From positions 3,968,001-4,032,000 of the forward strand of contig OZ241379.1 in the NCBI GenBank assembly GCA_965200685.1: 64,000 nt of DNA, in the 5' to 3' direction. This stretch comes from Bin5 sp965200685. Lineage in GTDB: Bacteria > Chloroflexota > Anaerolineae > Caldilineales > Caldilineaceae. The notes below the pieces were generated by a model that saw nothing but the letters and a program-made list of their open reading frames with translations, was not told the DNA's origin and did not search any database. A program made the position numbers and the translations under genes. Shown here one piece after another: positions 7,688-16,226 of the stretch (position 1 is the first letter of the stretch; the number at the start of each line of letters is the position of its first letter).

Positions 7688-9733
7688 ATGCCTCGGTTTC
7701 AGGTAGTTAGCGAATTTCAACCAACCGGTGATCAGCCACAGGCCTGCGCCAAACTCGCCACGGGCGTTAAGGCAGACATGGCTCATCAGGTTCTGCTCGG
7801 CGTCACAGGTAGCGGAAAGACCTATACAATCGCCAAAGTTATTGAAGAAGTCCAGAAACCGACCCTGGTCATCGCCCATAATAAGACGCTGGCAGCTCAA
7901 CTCTACAGCGAGTTCCGGGAATTTTTCCCCAAGAATGCGGTGTCTTATTTCGTCTCATACTACGACTATTATCAGCCGGAGGCGTACATCCCCCGCAGTG
8001 ATACCTACATTGAGAAGGACGTCCAGATTAACCAAGAGATCGAGCGGATGCGTCTAGCTGCTACCAAGACCCTCTTCAGCCGGCGAGATGTAGTGATCGT
8101 TGCCTCAGTTTCCTGCATCTATGGCCTAGGCAGCCCCCAAGATTATGGGCAGGTGGCTCTAAAGCTAAACGTAGGAGATATGGTGCGCCGCAATCAGGTG
8201 CTGCGCCATTTGGTCGAAATCTACTATGAACGCAACGACGCAACCCTACAGCACGCAAAGTTTCGAGTTCGAGGGGATCTGTTGGAGGTACAGCCGGCCT
8301 ACAGTGATAACGCCTTTCGCATCAGTTTCTGGGGTGATGAGATCGAACGCATTACAGAGATCGATACCCTCACTGGAGAAATCCTGGCGGAATACCAAGA
8401 GGTCGAAATCTTTCCGGCCAAGCATTTCATTACGCCCCAAGATCAGATACAAGAGGCCCTTGAAGACATCCAAGCAGAACTTCAAGAACAGAACACCCTG
8501 TTTGAGAGCCAGGGAAAACTGCTGGAAGCCCAGCGTATCAGCCAGCGCACCCGCTACGACCTAGAGATGTTGCAAGAAATCGGCTACTGCAACGGCGTCG
8601 AAAACTATAGTCGCCACCTAGCCAGACGACCCCCTGGAAGTCGTCCGTGGACACTGCTTGACTACTTCCCAGCGGATTGGCTGGTGGTTATTGACGAAAG
8701 CCATATGACGATCCCTCAGATTCGGGGCATGTATGCCGGCGACCGCTCCCGCAAGACTGTGCTCGTCGATCATGGCTTCCGGCTGCCCAGTGCCATGGAC
8801 AACCGCCCCCTGACTTTTGCTGAGTTCAGTGCTACAGTGACGCAAACAATCTATGTCAGTGCTACGCCAGGACCTTACGAAATGGAGCATGCAGACCAGG
8901 TGGTAGAACAGATTATCCGTCCCACCGGTCTGTTGGACCCAATTGTGGAGGTACGGCCTACTGAAGGCCAGATCGAAGATTTGCTACGCGAAATACACAT
9001 GCGAGTGCAGATCGGGCAGCGCGCACTGGTCACAACCCTCACCAAACGAATGGCCGAAGACTTGGCCGAATATCTGGCGGAATTGGGTGTGAAGGTCCAA
9101 TACTTACACAGTGAAATTGATACACTGGAACGGGTCGAAATCCTCAAGGACTTGCGCCTAGGTGTCTATGATGTGGTGGTGGGCATCAACCTTCTACGCG
9201 AAGGATTAGACCTGCCAGAAGTCACCCTCGTGGCGATTCTGGATGCGGATAAACAAGGGTTCCTACGTAGTGAACCAGCCCTCATTCAGACCATGGGCCG
9301 AGCAGCCCGGCATCTCGATGGCCGGGCGCTCCTCTACGCGGATAAGATGACCGAAGCCATGGAAAGAGCCATCAAGGAGACAAAGCGTCGCCGCCAAATT
9401 CAGCAGGCCTACAACCTACAACATGCCATCAAGCCTCGCAGTATTGTGAAGAGCATTCGGGGTATGACAGACCGGGTACTCGCAGAGAAACCGGCCAAAT
9501 ACTCAACTACTTTGCTACATCACATCGCAGATGATGAGGCAGCAACAAATGCAGAAATTGAGGGCATTGGCACGGTTGATCCTGCCACTCTGCCCCAAAA
9601 TGAGTTGGAGAAACAGATCGCGAATCTTGAAGAAGAAATGAAAGAAGCCGCCCGTACACTGGAATTCGAACGGGCAGCTACATTGCGAGATCAGTTGATC
9701 GAGTTGCGCCAGCTGTTGCACCCTAGTAGCTAG
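7688..9733 (+). CDS. uvrB: excinuclease ABC subunit B
   Basis: 681 residues, full length. UvrB is the DNA-damage verification helicase-like subunit of nucleotide excision repair and works with UvrA and UvrC. Visible motifs are FQPTGDQPQA at the start, Walker A GVTGSGKT, the Tyr-rich beta-hairpin SYYDYYQPEAYIPRSDTY that is inserted between DNA strands, the DESH box, helicase motifs V-VI (INLLREGLDLPEV, QTMGRAARH) and a C-terminal UVR coiled coil (LEFERAATLRDQLIEL) that contacts UvrC. The start at 7688 has GGAG six bases upstream (7678-7681) and matches the usual N-terminus; the 13 extra upstream codons do not. A promoter lies at 7560-7588. uvrA and uvrC are not in the window. Confidence 0.96.
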   Translation: MPRFQVVSEFQPTGDQPQACAKLATGVKADMAHQVLLGVTGSGKTYTIAKVIEEVQKPTLVIAHNKTLAAQLYSEFREFFPKNAVSYFVSYYDYYQPEAYIPRSDTYIEKDVQINQEIERMRLAATKTLFSRRDVVIVASVSCIYGLGSPQDYGQVALKLNVGDMVRRNQVLRHLVEIYYERNDATLQHAKFRVRGDLLEVQPAYSDNAFRISFWGDEIERITEIDTLTGEILAEYQEVEIFPAKHFITPQDQIQEALEDIQAELQEQNTLFESQGKLLEAQRISQRTRYDLEMLQEIGYCNGVENYSRHLARRPPGSRPWTLLDYFPADWLVVIDESHMTIPQIRGMYAGDRSRKTVLVDHGFRLPSAMDNRPLTFAEFSATVTQTIYVSATPGPYEMEHADQVVEQIIRPTGLLDPIVEVRPTEGQIEDLLREIHMRVQIGQRALVTTLTKRMAEDLAEYLAELGVKVQYLHSEIDTLERVEILKDLRLGVYDVVVGINLLREGLDLPEVTLVAILDADKQGFLRSEPALIQTMGRAARHLDGRALLYADKMTEAMERAIKETKRRRQIQQAYNLQHAIKPRSIVKSIRGMTDRVLAEKPAKYSTTLLHHIADDEAATNAEIEGIGTVDPATLPQNELEKQIANLEEEMKEAARTLEFERAATLRDQLIELRQLLHPSS

Positions 9734-9800
9734 TGGCCAGTATTCATTGTAGTTTTACATTCCTGACCCGTGGCTAGAAGCGGAGGAAGGCTCAAAAGCG

Positions 9801-12572
9801 ATGAGTCCGACTGAAAAAACCATAGGACATGTCAGAGAAGTTAATATTACTGACGAAATGCAGGTCGCGTATCTTGACTACGCCATGAGTGTTATCGTGG
9901 CCCGGGCTTTGCCAGACGTGCGCGATGGCCTGAAACCAGTACATCGGCGTATCCTCTACGCGATGCATGCTATGGGGTTGATGAGCACCAAACCCTACAA
10001 GAAGAGTGCCCGTATCGTCGGCGAGGTTCTCGGCAAATATCACCCCCACAGTGATACTTCTGTCTATGATGCCATGGTTCGTATGGCCCAGGATTTCAGC
10101 CTACGCTACCCATTAGTCGATGGTCAGGGTAATTTTGGCTCTATTGACGGTGACAACGCGGCAGCCATGCGTTATACGGAAGCCCGGCTGGCAGCTATCA
10201 GTGATCTGATGCTGTTGGACATTGAAAAAGATACGATCAACTGGCATGACAACTTTGATAATACCCTTCAGGAGCCGGATATTCTACCGGCAGCATTGCC
10301 AAATTTGCTCATCAACGGCGCAAATGGCATCGCCGTAGGGATGGCGACGAACATCCCACCCCACAATTTGGGCGAAATCATTGATGCCACAGTGTATCTG
10401 ATCGATAACTTTGAAAGAATTGAAGAGATCGTCACAGGCGACCTCATGCAATTCGTAAAAGGGCCGGACTTCCCCACCGGGGGGATTCTCTTCCGCTATC
10501 GCCAGGGGAGCAAAGGCGACGAGAATATCGATGTCATCTCCCAGGGCTATGCCACCGGCAGAGGGCGGCTGGTTCTGCAGGCGAAAGCACATTTCGAGGA
10601 ACTGAGCCGTGGGCGTAGCCGTATTGTTGTGACGAGTCTACCCTATCAGACCAACAAGACGAATCTGCTGGAGCGAATTGCGCTGCTGGTACGGGACGGA
10701 AAGGTTGAGGGCATCACCGACTTGCGAGATGAGAGTGACCGCACGGGTATGCGTATCGTGATCGATCTGACCCGCAATGTGGAGCAGAAAGCAGTTCTAG
10801 CGGACCTGCTCAGACTGACACCTATGCAGCAGACGTTCGGGATGTCGATGCTGGCCCTGGTGGATGGTCAGCCCCGCACCCTCAGTCTGAAGCGATTTCT
10901 GCATCTTTTTATTGAGCACCGCCAGGAGGTCGTGCGGCGTCGCTTGGAGTTTGATCTGGCCAAGGCCAGGGCCAGGGCACATGTTGTCAAAGGGTTGCTC
11001 AAGGCATTGGACATTCTGGACGAGGTAATCCAGACGATCCGACGCAGCCGACGAGTAGAGACAGCTCGCATGAATCTGATACGCAGCTTCGGTTTCACGG
11101 AAGTCCAGGCCCAGGCGATTCTAGATATGGCCCTGAAACGGTTGGCTGCGCTAGAACGCAGACGGCTGCGGGACGAAGAGAATGAGCTGAAAACACTCAT
11201 CGTCTATTTGGCAGATCTACTGGAAAATCCGCGCAAGATGCTCAATGTAATTCGTGACGAACTGCTGACCCTGCGGGAGCAGCACATGGATTCCCGACGC
11301 ACGCAGATCATCGAACGCACGAAAGATACGCTCACCTCTACAGATCTGCTGCCAGACCTGCAGGCATGGGTTGCTTTAGGCGCGAATGGAGAACTACGCC
11401 GGCAGGCCTTTGCCGGCATCAGCCACACGAGTCTGCGTCAGATAGGGCAGAATGCTGCTGTGGCTCTGATCACTGCCAATACACGCGATCATCTGTTTCT
11501 CTTTGCCAAGGACGGACGCTGCAGACGTGTGGAGATTCACGAAATCCCGCAGGCAGATCAATCGAATCAGGGCAAACATCTGGCTGCCTTCACCGACTAC
11601 AGCCGACGGGATACCATCAGCACTATGCTGGCATTGCCCCGCCTCACTCCAGACGACGCCAGCGGCTATCTATTCCTAGTCACCCAGCGAGCTAGTGTTA
11701 AACGGGTAGCCCTGCCGGACTTCGTCCGAACCGCAGGGAGTGCGCCAGATGTAATCCGTATCCATGGGAAGGATGGGTTAGGCTGGGCTTTCGTGACATC
11801 CGGCAACAGCGCAGTACTTCTCGTCACTCGCAAAGGCCGGTCGATCTGTTTCCCCGAGGATACGGTGCGAGTCATGGGCCTGGCAGCCGGCGGTGTCAGC
11901 GGTATGAATCTAAAGCAGGACGATGAGATCATTGCAGCCATGCCTGTGGCAGCCAACGGAGAGTTGCTGACAATTACATCCGGCGGATTTGCCAAACGCA
12001 CGAGCATGACCGCATTCAGCCGGCAGGGCCGCAACGGCAGCGGCATCATCGCCCACAAGATCAGTACACGCACAGGGGAGCTGGTGAGTGCAGCGATGTT
12101 GACACCGGATCACGAATTGGTGACATTTGTGACCAACAAAGGGATGTCAAAACCATTAGGTCTTGACAGCATCCCATCCAGTGGCCGGAACACCCAAGGC
12201 GGGCAGGTGGTTGATATCGCTCAAGGTGATGCGGTGGCCGCCGTGCAGATGATATCCGGCGTCATGTCGGCTATAGACAGCCCAGCGGTCGCATCTCTAC
12301 CCAGTTTAGATGCCCACAAAAACCAAGGCCATCAAACACCCAAAACCACAGCGAATAGCCAAGGCCGGCCAAAGACCCAGGGGCAGACAACCAAAGTTAC
12401 GGCGAACAAGGAGACGAAGTCCGAGGATCAGTTGGTGCAAGGGCAGTTAGATTTGAATGCTCAATACGAACATCGGAAACCAGTGGAGACTCGGCGACCA
12501 AAAGCGAAGCGTACAAATAAAGTGACCCAAGTGCGGAGCATCACACCGAGCCAGAGGAACAGAAAACAGTAG
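9801..12572 (+). CDS. gyrA: type IIA DNA topoisomerase subunit A (gyrase A or ParC)
   Basis: 923 residues. The breakage-rejoining domain opens with YLDYAMSVIVARALPDVRDGLKPVHRRILYAM; the quinolone-resistance region and the catalytic Tyr (AAAMRYTEARL) follow, then a coiled-coil tower and a six-bladed C-terminal propeller. Where gyrases have the GyrA box QRRGGKG, this protein has a degenerate RQGRNGSG, so it may wrap DNA poorly or be a ParC-type subunit. The last about 100 residues are a polar, Gln/Lys/Thr-rich tail not typical of GyrA. The RBS GGAGG is at 9782-9786. No gyrB/parE neighbour is present. It follows uvrB by 67 bases on the same strand. Confidence 0.9.
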   Translation: MSPTEKTIGHVREVNITDEMQVAYLDYAMSVIVARALPDVRDGLKPVHRRILYAMHAMGLMSTKPYKKSARIVGEVLGKYHPHSDTSVYDAMVRMAQDFSLRYPLVDGQGNFGSIDGDNAAAMRYTEARLAAISDLMLLDIEKDTINWHDNFDNTLQEPDILPAALPNLLINGANGIAVGMATNIPPHNLGEIIDATVYLIDNFERIEEIVTGDLMQFVKGPDFPTGGILFRYRQGSKGDENIDVISQGYATGRGRLVLQAKAHFEELSRGRSRIVVTSLPYQTNKTNLLERIALLVRDGKVEGITDLRDESDRTGMRIVIDLTRNVEQKAVLADLLRLTPMQQTFGMSMLALVDGQPRTLSLKRFLHLFIEHRQEVVRRRLEFDLAKARARAHVVKGLLKALDILDEVIQTIRRSRRVETARMNLIRSFGFTEVQAQAILDMALKRLAALERRRLRDEENELKTLIVYLADLLENPRKMLNVIRDELLTLREQHMDSRRTQIIERTKDTLTSTDLLPDLQAWVALGANGELRRQAFAGISHTSLRQIGQNAAVALITANTRDHLFLFAKDGRCRRVEIHEIPQADQSNQGKHLAAFTDYSRRDTISTMLALPRLTPDDASGYLFLVTQRASVKRVALPDFVRTAGSAPDVIRIHGKDGLGWAFVTSGNSAVLLVTRKGRSICFPEDTVRVMGLAAGGVSGMNLKQDDEIIAAMPVAANGELLTITSGGFAKRTSMTAFSRQGRNGSGIIAHKISTRTGELVSAAMLTPDHELVTFVTNKGMSKPLGLDSIPSSGRNTQGGQVVDIAQGDAVAAVQMISGVMSAIDSPAVASLPSLDAHKNQGHQTPKTTANSQGRPKTQGQTTKVTANKETKSEDQLVQGQLDLNAQYEHRKPVETRRPKAKRTNKVTQVRSITPSQRNRKQ

Positions 12573-12590
12573 CCGACAGGCGCAGTCAAC

Positions 12591-12604
12591 TGTAGTTACT
12601 GGCC
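12591..12604. repeat. dispersed element, short copy
   Basis: TGTAGTTACTGGCC just after the gyrA-type gene. It matches the left half of the dispersed element described at 13861-13881. Confidence 0.4.
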
Positions 12605-12997
12605 CCTAATGAGAGAGACTAACTGCTCGCTAGGACGCTGGCTACGCCGCCAGAAGAAGGCCAACGCACCGATCAGCAGTGGAATGGTGGTAGCTGCGAG
12701 AGACCAACGCCAAGAGATGCTGCTCTCTTGGGAGACAGGGACTGTTTCCCGATGGGCCAACCGCCGTTGATGCTCTGCCAGCAGAGCTTGTTTCAGCCGC
12801 GTGCGAAATGTCGGAGATGGCGACATATATGGAAAGAGTCTGCCCAGAGAGTTTTCCAGTTGGACAAATCGTTCCGCGTCTCCTCCCGTCAGTTCAGCAC
12901 CTCTACCCTTGATTCCTTCATCCGATATCTGCAGCAATGGGATGTTTGTCACAAATTGCCGCCACCACCCGAGAAACTGGCTATTCATTGTTTCCAT
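12596..12997 (-). CDS. putative membrane partner (anti-sigma-like) of the ECF sigma factor
   Basis: 133 residues with a soluble N-terminal part and one transmembrane helix near the C-terminus (LAATTIPLLIGALAFFW), then a short basic tail. No zinc-binding HxxxCxxC anti-sigma motif is seen. Its start lies inside the end of the sigma factor gene: ATG at 12997, with GAGGAAAG about 14 bases upstream, while the sigma stop is at 12981-12983. The two are therefore translationally coupled. A gene overlapping the 3' end of an ECF sigma gene and encoding a single-pass membrane protein is usually a regulator of that sigma factor. That role is inferred from position, not from family membership. Confidence 0.6.
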   Translation of the reverse strand: METMNSQFLGWWRQFVTNIPLLQISDEGIKGRGAELTGGDAERFVQLENSLGRLFPYMSPSPTFRTRLKQALLAEHQRRLAHRETVPVSQESSISWRWSLAATTIPLLIGALAFFWRRSQRPSEQLVSLIRGQ

Positions 12998-13694
12998 CAG
13001 ATGTTTCGCTTTCCTCAGAGGACGGGCAAACAATGCCCAATTGTTCGGGGGTTCGTCCGTCCGGTCGATAGAAGTGCTCGCTTAAATCCTGGCGCAGAGC
13101 AGCGAGGGTACGGAAATATAGAGATTTGATCGCCCCTTCACTCTTTTGCATCAGCGCGCCGATCTCCAGATTTGTCAGCCGGTCGCCGAATTTGTGGAAG
13201 AGAAGCTCTCTGCGGTCGGCCGGCAGACGCTCAATCGCTTCCCACAGCACATCTTCTGCCTCCTGCCGCTCAACCACTACATCGGGTTCGTCGCTACGTC
13301 TGCCCGGCAAGATCAGCCCATCGTCAATAGGAACGGTCGTGCGTCTACTCTGGTCCCGATGCCAGTTAGCGACAAGATTGTGCGCGAGGCGAAACAGCCA
13401 AGCACCAAAGGGCAACCCCCGGTCCTCGTACCGGTCCAATCGGTCCAAGGCCCGGTAAAAGATACGGGCGGTTAGGTCTTCTGCATCTTGGACGTTCTGC
13501 ACCCGGCTGTGGACATAAGAATAAATCCGGTCAATATAACGCTCGTACAATTCGCCGAACGCCTGTGCATCTTTCTGGGCCTGTGCAACCAGCACCGATT
13601 CAACCGCCCGCTCATCCTGTGGCTGTGACACAGACTGTGGGGATTGGATGTCATTCGGTTTACTTCCTGAGCCGGGCAAGGAATTCCGGTTCAT
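12981..13694 (-). CDS. ECF-type RNA polymerase sigma factor
   Basis: 237 residues. Region 2 (FGELYERYIDRIYSYV...DAEDLTARIFYRALDR...WLFRLAHNLVANWHRD) recognises the -10 element. Region 4 (AIERLPADRRELLFHKFGDRLTNLEIGALMQKSEGAIKSLYFRTLAALR) carries the -35-binding helix-turn-helix. Regions 1.1 and 3 are absent, as expected for the extracytoplasmic-function class. It directs RNA polymerase to an unknown regulon. A disordered N-terminal extension of about 30 residues and a Glu/Ser/Asp-rich C-terminus flank the core. It overlaps the downstream membrane-protein gene, forming a two-gene unit that converges on the gyrA-type gene and diverges from dnaN. Confidence 0.9.
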   Translation of the reverse strand: MNRNSLPGSGSKPNDIQSPQSVSQPQDERAVESVLVAQAQKDAQAFGELYERYIDRIYSYVHSRVQNVQDAEDLTARIFYRALDRLDRYEDRGLPFGAWLFRLAHNLVANWHRDQSRRTTVPIDDGLILPGRRSDEPDVVVERQEAEDVLWEAIERLPADRRELLFHKFGDRLTNLEIGALMQKSEGAIKSLYFRTLAALRQDLSEHFYRPDGRTPEQLGIVCPSSEESETSDGNNE

Positions 13695-13860
13695 GGGTTA
13701 TAACACTTTATCATTGGAATGGTTGCGGACCGTCGGGCGGTATTGGCACGATGCGAAAAACTATAGTGTGCTCATCCGCAAGCCAATGCTCTTGCCAACG
13801 CTTTTGCTAAATTATAGAGAATCTGATTGACAGATGCCAAACCAAGTGATCCGTGAAATT

Positions 13861-13881
13861 GCAGTTACTGGCCACAGGTCA
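13861..13881. repeat. dispersed element, reference copy
   Basis: The core CAGTTACTGGCCACAGGTC lies in the intergenic space. Closely related copies are at 43575-43596, 46099-46130 and 63401-63420, with partial ones at 12591-12604 and 49912-49950. Confidence 0.6.
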
Positions 13882-13931
13882 AGATGACTAGAGGGTACTT
13901 TTTTGTAATCTATGGTCTATACAATTTGCCC

Positions 13932-13975
13932 TAAACGTTCTTACTGTGCTATATAAACGTTCTTACTGTGCTATA
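13932..13975 (+). promoter_or_regulatory. tandemly duplicated 22-bp promoter segment before dnaN
   Basis: Two perfect head-to-tail 22-bp copies (13932-13953 and 13954-13975; core AAACGTTCTTACTGTGCTAT). Each copy ends in an extended -10: TGC-TATATA in the first and TGC-TATAGT (box 13972-13977) in the second. TTGCCC at 13926-13931 is a possible -35 for the first. Confidence 0.5.
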
Positions 13976-14030
13976 GTAGCAAGAAGTATACGAATTTCAG
14001 ACAAATTCCCTGCACGAAACGGAGGCAAAT

Positions 14031-15245
14031 GTGCGCGTAAGCTGCTTTCAGGAAAATCTGTCAAAAGGCCTGTCGATCGTTGGGCGTGCTGTTTCAGCGC
14101 GCAGTACTTTGCCAGTACTCGGCAATATTCTGCTGGAGGCGAAGGATAATCAACTACGGCTGGCAGCCACCAATTTAGAAATCGGCGTCAACTGCTGGAT
14201 TGGAGCGCGGGTCGATGATGAAGGGGCGATTACTGTGCCATCGCGGCTGCTGTCTGAGTTTGTCAACAGCCTACCTGCGGAACAGATCGATATGGAACTG
14301 TCGGTCCGCACCCAAATGCTTCATCTACATTGTGCGAACTATGACGCCAATATTAAAGGTATTGACGCACAGGAATTTCCCACCATCCCAACGGTGGATA
14401 ACAGCGACGGGCCAGAAGAGACAGCTGAGGGGCTGCAGGGACGGACGTTGACCCTAGAGACGGCCGGGCTTCGCAAGATGATCGATCAGGTGGTCTTCGC
14501 TGCGGCTACCGATGAGAGCCGACCGACCCTGACCGGCGTTGAGGTCACTTTTTCCCAGGATCGGCTTTCCCTAGCCGCAACCGATGGCTACAGGCTAAGT
14601 GTGCGTAGTGTGGAGGTAGAAGATGCTTTCAGCGAGGATCTGGAAGTTATTGTGCCAGCCCGCCATCTAGGCGAATTGGGCCGCATCACTGACGACGCGG
14701 ACAACGAGCGTCCCGTGCAGGTGACGGTGACGCAAGCCCGCAATCAGATCCTCTTCAGGATCTGGGGCCAGGGGGGTGAAGTCAGAGGTGCATTTCATCA
14801 GGTGGACCTAGTCAGCCAACTGATCGCGGACCGTTTTCCGCCCTACCGAGCACTGATTCCCAAAGAGTATGTGACCCGCACTGTGATTGGCACGGAAGCT
14901 CTCCTCAAAGCGGTACGAGTGGCGCAACTCTTCGCCAGAGACAATGCCAATATCGTCCGCCTGAAGATTCTACCAAACAACGGTAGTGAAGTCGGTACGC
15001 TACACTTGACCGCCACTAGCAGCGAAATGGGCGATAATGTAAATGAACTGGAGGCACTCATAGAAGGTGAGGATCTGGAAATCGACTTCAACGCCCGCTA
15101 TCTCATCGACGTTCTGAACCAGATCGAAGAGGAACAGGTGGTGCTAGAAACCTCCCAAGCGAACCGCCCCGGCACTATCCGGCCATTAGGCATCGGTACA
15201 GATGAGTTCCTGCATGTGGTCATGCCGATGCACCCGCCCCGGTAG
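14031..15245 (+). CDS. dnaN: DNA polymerase III sliding clamp, beta subunit
   Basis: 404 residues, in the family's usual range or slightly longer. The three clamp domains are visible, with typical segments LSKGLSIVGRAVSARSTLPVLGNILLEA near the start and LAATDGYRLSVRSVEV in the second domain. The homodimeric ring tethers the replicative polymerase to DNA. The start is GTG at 14031 with GGAGG at 14021-14025. It is not next to dnaA, unlike the common dnaA-dnaN order; the neighbours are an ECF sigma gene (divergent) and an alpha/beta hydrolase (convergent). The C-terminus ends HVVMPMHPPR instead of the usual MPMR(L/I), a slight extension. Transcription probably starts within the duplicated promoter segment upstream. 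Confidence 0.95.
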   Translation: MRVSCFQENLSKGLSIVGRAVSARSTLPVLGNILLEAKDNQLRLAATNLEIGVNCWIGARVDDEGAITVPSRLLSEFVNSLPAEQIDMELSVRTQMLHLHCANYDANIKGIDAQEFPTIPTVDNSDGPEETAEGLQGRTLTLETAGLRKMIDQVVFAAATDESRPTLTGVEVTFSQDRLSLAATDGYRLSVRSVEVEDAFSEDLEVIVPARHLGELGRITDDADNERPVQVTVTQARNQILFRIWGQGGEVRGAFHQVDLVSQLIADRFPPYRALIPKEYVTRTVIGTEALLKAVRVAQLFARDNANIVRLKILPNNGSEVGTLHLTATSSEMGDNVNELEALIEGEDLEIDFNARYLIDVLNQIEEEQVVLETSQANRPGTIRPLGIGTDEFLHVVMPMHPPR

Positions 15246-15287
15246 CGCGACACTCGACGCAGCACGCTCACAAACGACGGTATATTC

Positions 15288-16226
15288 CTAGGGCGGTGAG
15301 TAGAACTGATCCATTTCGTTTGTCACCTCATCCGCAAGGTGATAAATTTCTCCTCCATCCAGCCAAATTCCCTCCCGCAAAGCGGAGAGAAACAGGGCTG
15401 CCAATGCCTCCGGTCTGTGTTGATGGATGTCATGATCTGTGTCGTCAAACCAGTGGACTTGCGCCCTTGTCAGCACAGCGTGGGCGTCGGCAACCTGCAC
15501 CTCCTTGGCCGCAGTCCAAGCGGAATCTCCTGTACGGGCCGGGCAGATGAGAACCGCTTCTCGAACCAGTGGCATCAGATCAAGGGGTTGCTGTTCCCAC
15601 AGGGCCCGCAGAATCGCCATATGTCGGTCCAATGTCAGCCAGGGCCGAATCGTTCCATCCGGCAAGTGCTCAAAGTTGGCCAAAGTTCCTTCCACGGCTG
15701 TCTCCGTCCAATCTGGATGCATCTTAGCGATTCTGGCCCGAATTGCATCGTAGGAGATGCCGGCGAGGGACGGCGGTTTGAGGGCCTCTACACTCTCCTC
15801 CCAGGAGCCGCGTGCGCTCAGAGTGAGAAATCCACCATCAACAAATCCCAATCCTCGTGTCCGGCCGGGGAACCGTGCGCCAAATGCTAACACCACATTC
15901 CCGCCCCAAGACTGACCGACAAGGATTGGTGCATACAGGGCCAGCACATCCAACAATGCGGCCAGATCTTCTGTCATTGTCTCAAAGTCGTACCCGCAGA
16001 CAAGGGCCGGTTTGTCGCTCAAGCCATGACCCCGCTGATCGACAGTGACAACTCTATGGCCGGCATCCACTAGGGTTCTCGCTACTAGATCCCACGTGCG
16101 GCAATTACTGGCCAAGCCATGAAGCAGCACAAATGGGGTTCCTTTTCCCATCCAATGGCGGATGTGCAGCGTAATACCGCTCGGCAGTGCAATGAATTCG
16201 TCGTGGCTGTCCAACTGATCTATCAT
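15288..16226 (-). CDS. alpha/beta hydrolase
   Basis: 312-residue alpha/beta-hydrolase-fold enzyme. The oxyanion region LLHGLASNCRTWD, the VDQRGHGLSDKP strand-loop, the nucleophile elbow GQSWGGN (Ser) and a C-terminal DDTDHDIHQHRPEAL holding the likely catalytic His are all visible, in normal order and spacing. No signal peptide is seen, so it is cytoplasmic. The substrate cannot be told: the fold covers esterases, haloperoxidase-like enzymes and C-C hydrolases. Its ATG overlaps the stop of the upstream S51-like gene in an ATGA arrangement, so the two are co-translated and may act in one process. The stop is 42 bases from the dnaN stop, and the two genes converge. Confidence 0.88.
   Translation of the reverse strand: MIDQLDSHDEFIALPSGITLHIRHWMGKGTPFVLLHGLASNCRTWDLVARTLVDAGHRVVTVDQRGHGLSDKPALVCGYDFETMTEDLAALLDVLALYAPILVGQSWGGNVVLAFGARFPGRTRGLGFVDGGFLTLSARGSWEESVEALKPPSLAGISYDAIRARIAKMHPDWTETAVEGTLANFEHLPDGTIRPWLTLDRHMAILRALWEQQPLDLMPLVREAVLICPARTGDSAWTAAKEVQVADAHAVLTRAQVHWFDDTDHDIHQHRPEALAALFLSALREGIWLDGGEIYHLADEVTNEMDQFYSPP

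Larger units (their letters stand above)
13695..14030. other. 336-base divergent intergenic region, sigma factor/dnaN
   Basis: No gene is seen. The region holds the start side of the sigma gene, one copy of the dispersed element (13861-13881), a perfect 22-bp tandem duplication with promoter-like boxes (13932-13975) and the dnaN RBS. No DnaA-box cluster (TTATCCACA) was found, so it does not look like an origin. Confidence 0.6.

Noticed and set aside
9801..12572. Treating the gene as certainly gyrA
   Set aside because: The GyrA box is degenerate and no gyrB neighbour is present, so ParC-type function remains possible; the symbol is given as the nearest label only.
13695..14030. Replication origin next to dnaN
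   Set aside because: No cluster of DnaA boxes and no dnaA gene; the region is explained by promoters and a dispersed element.
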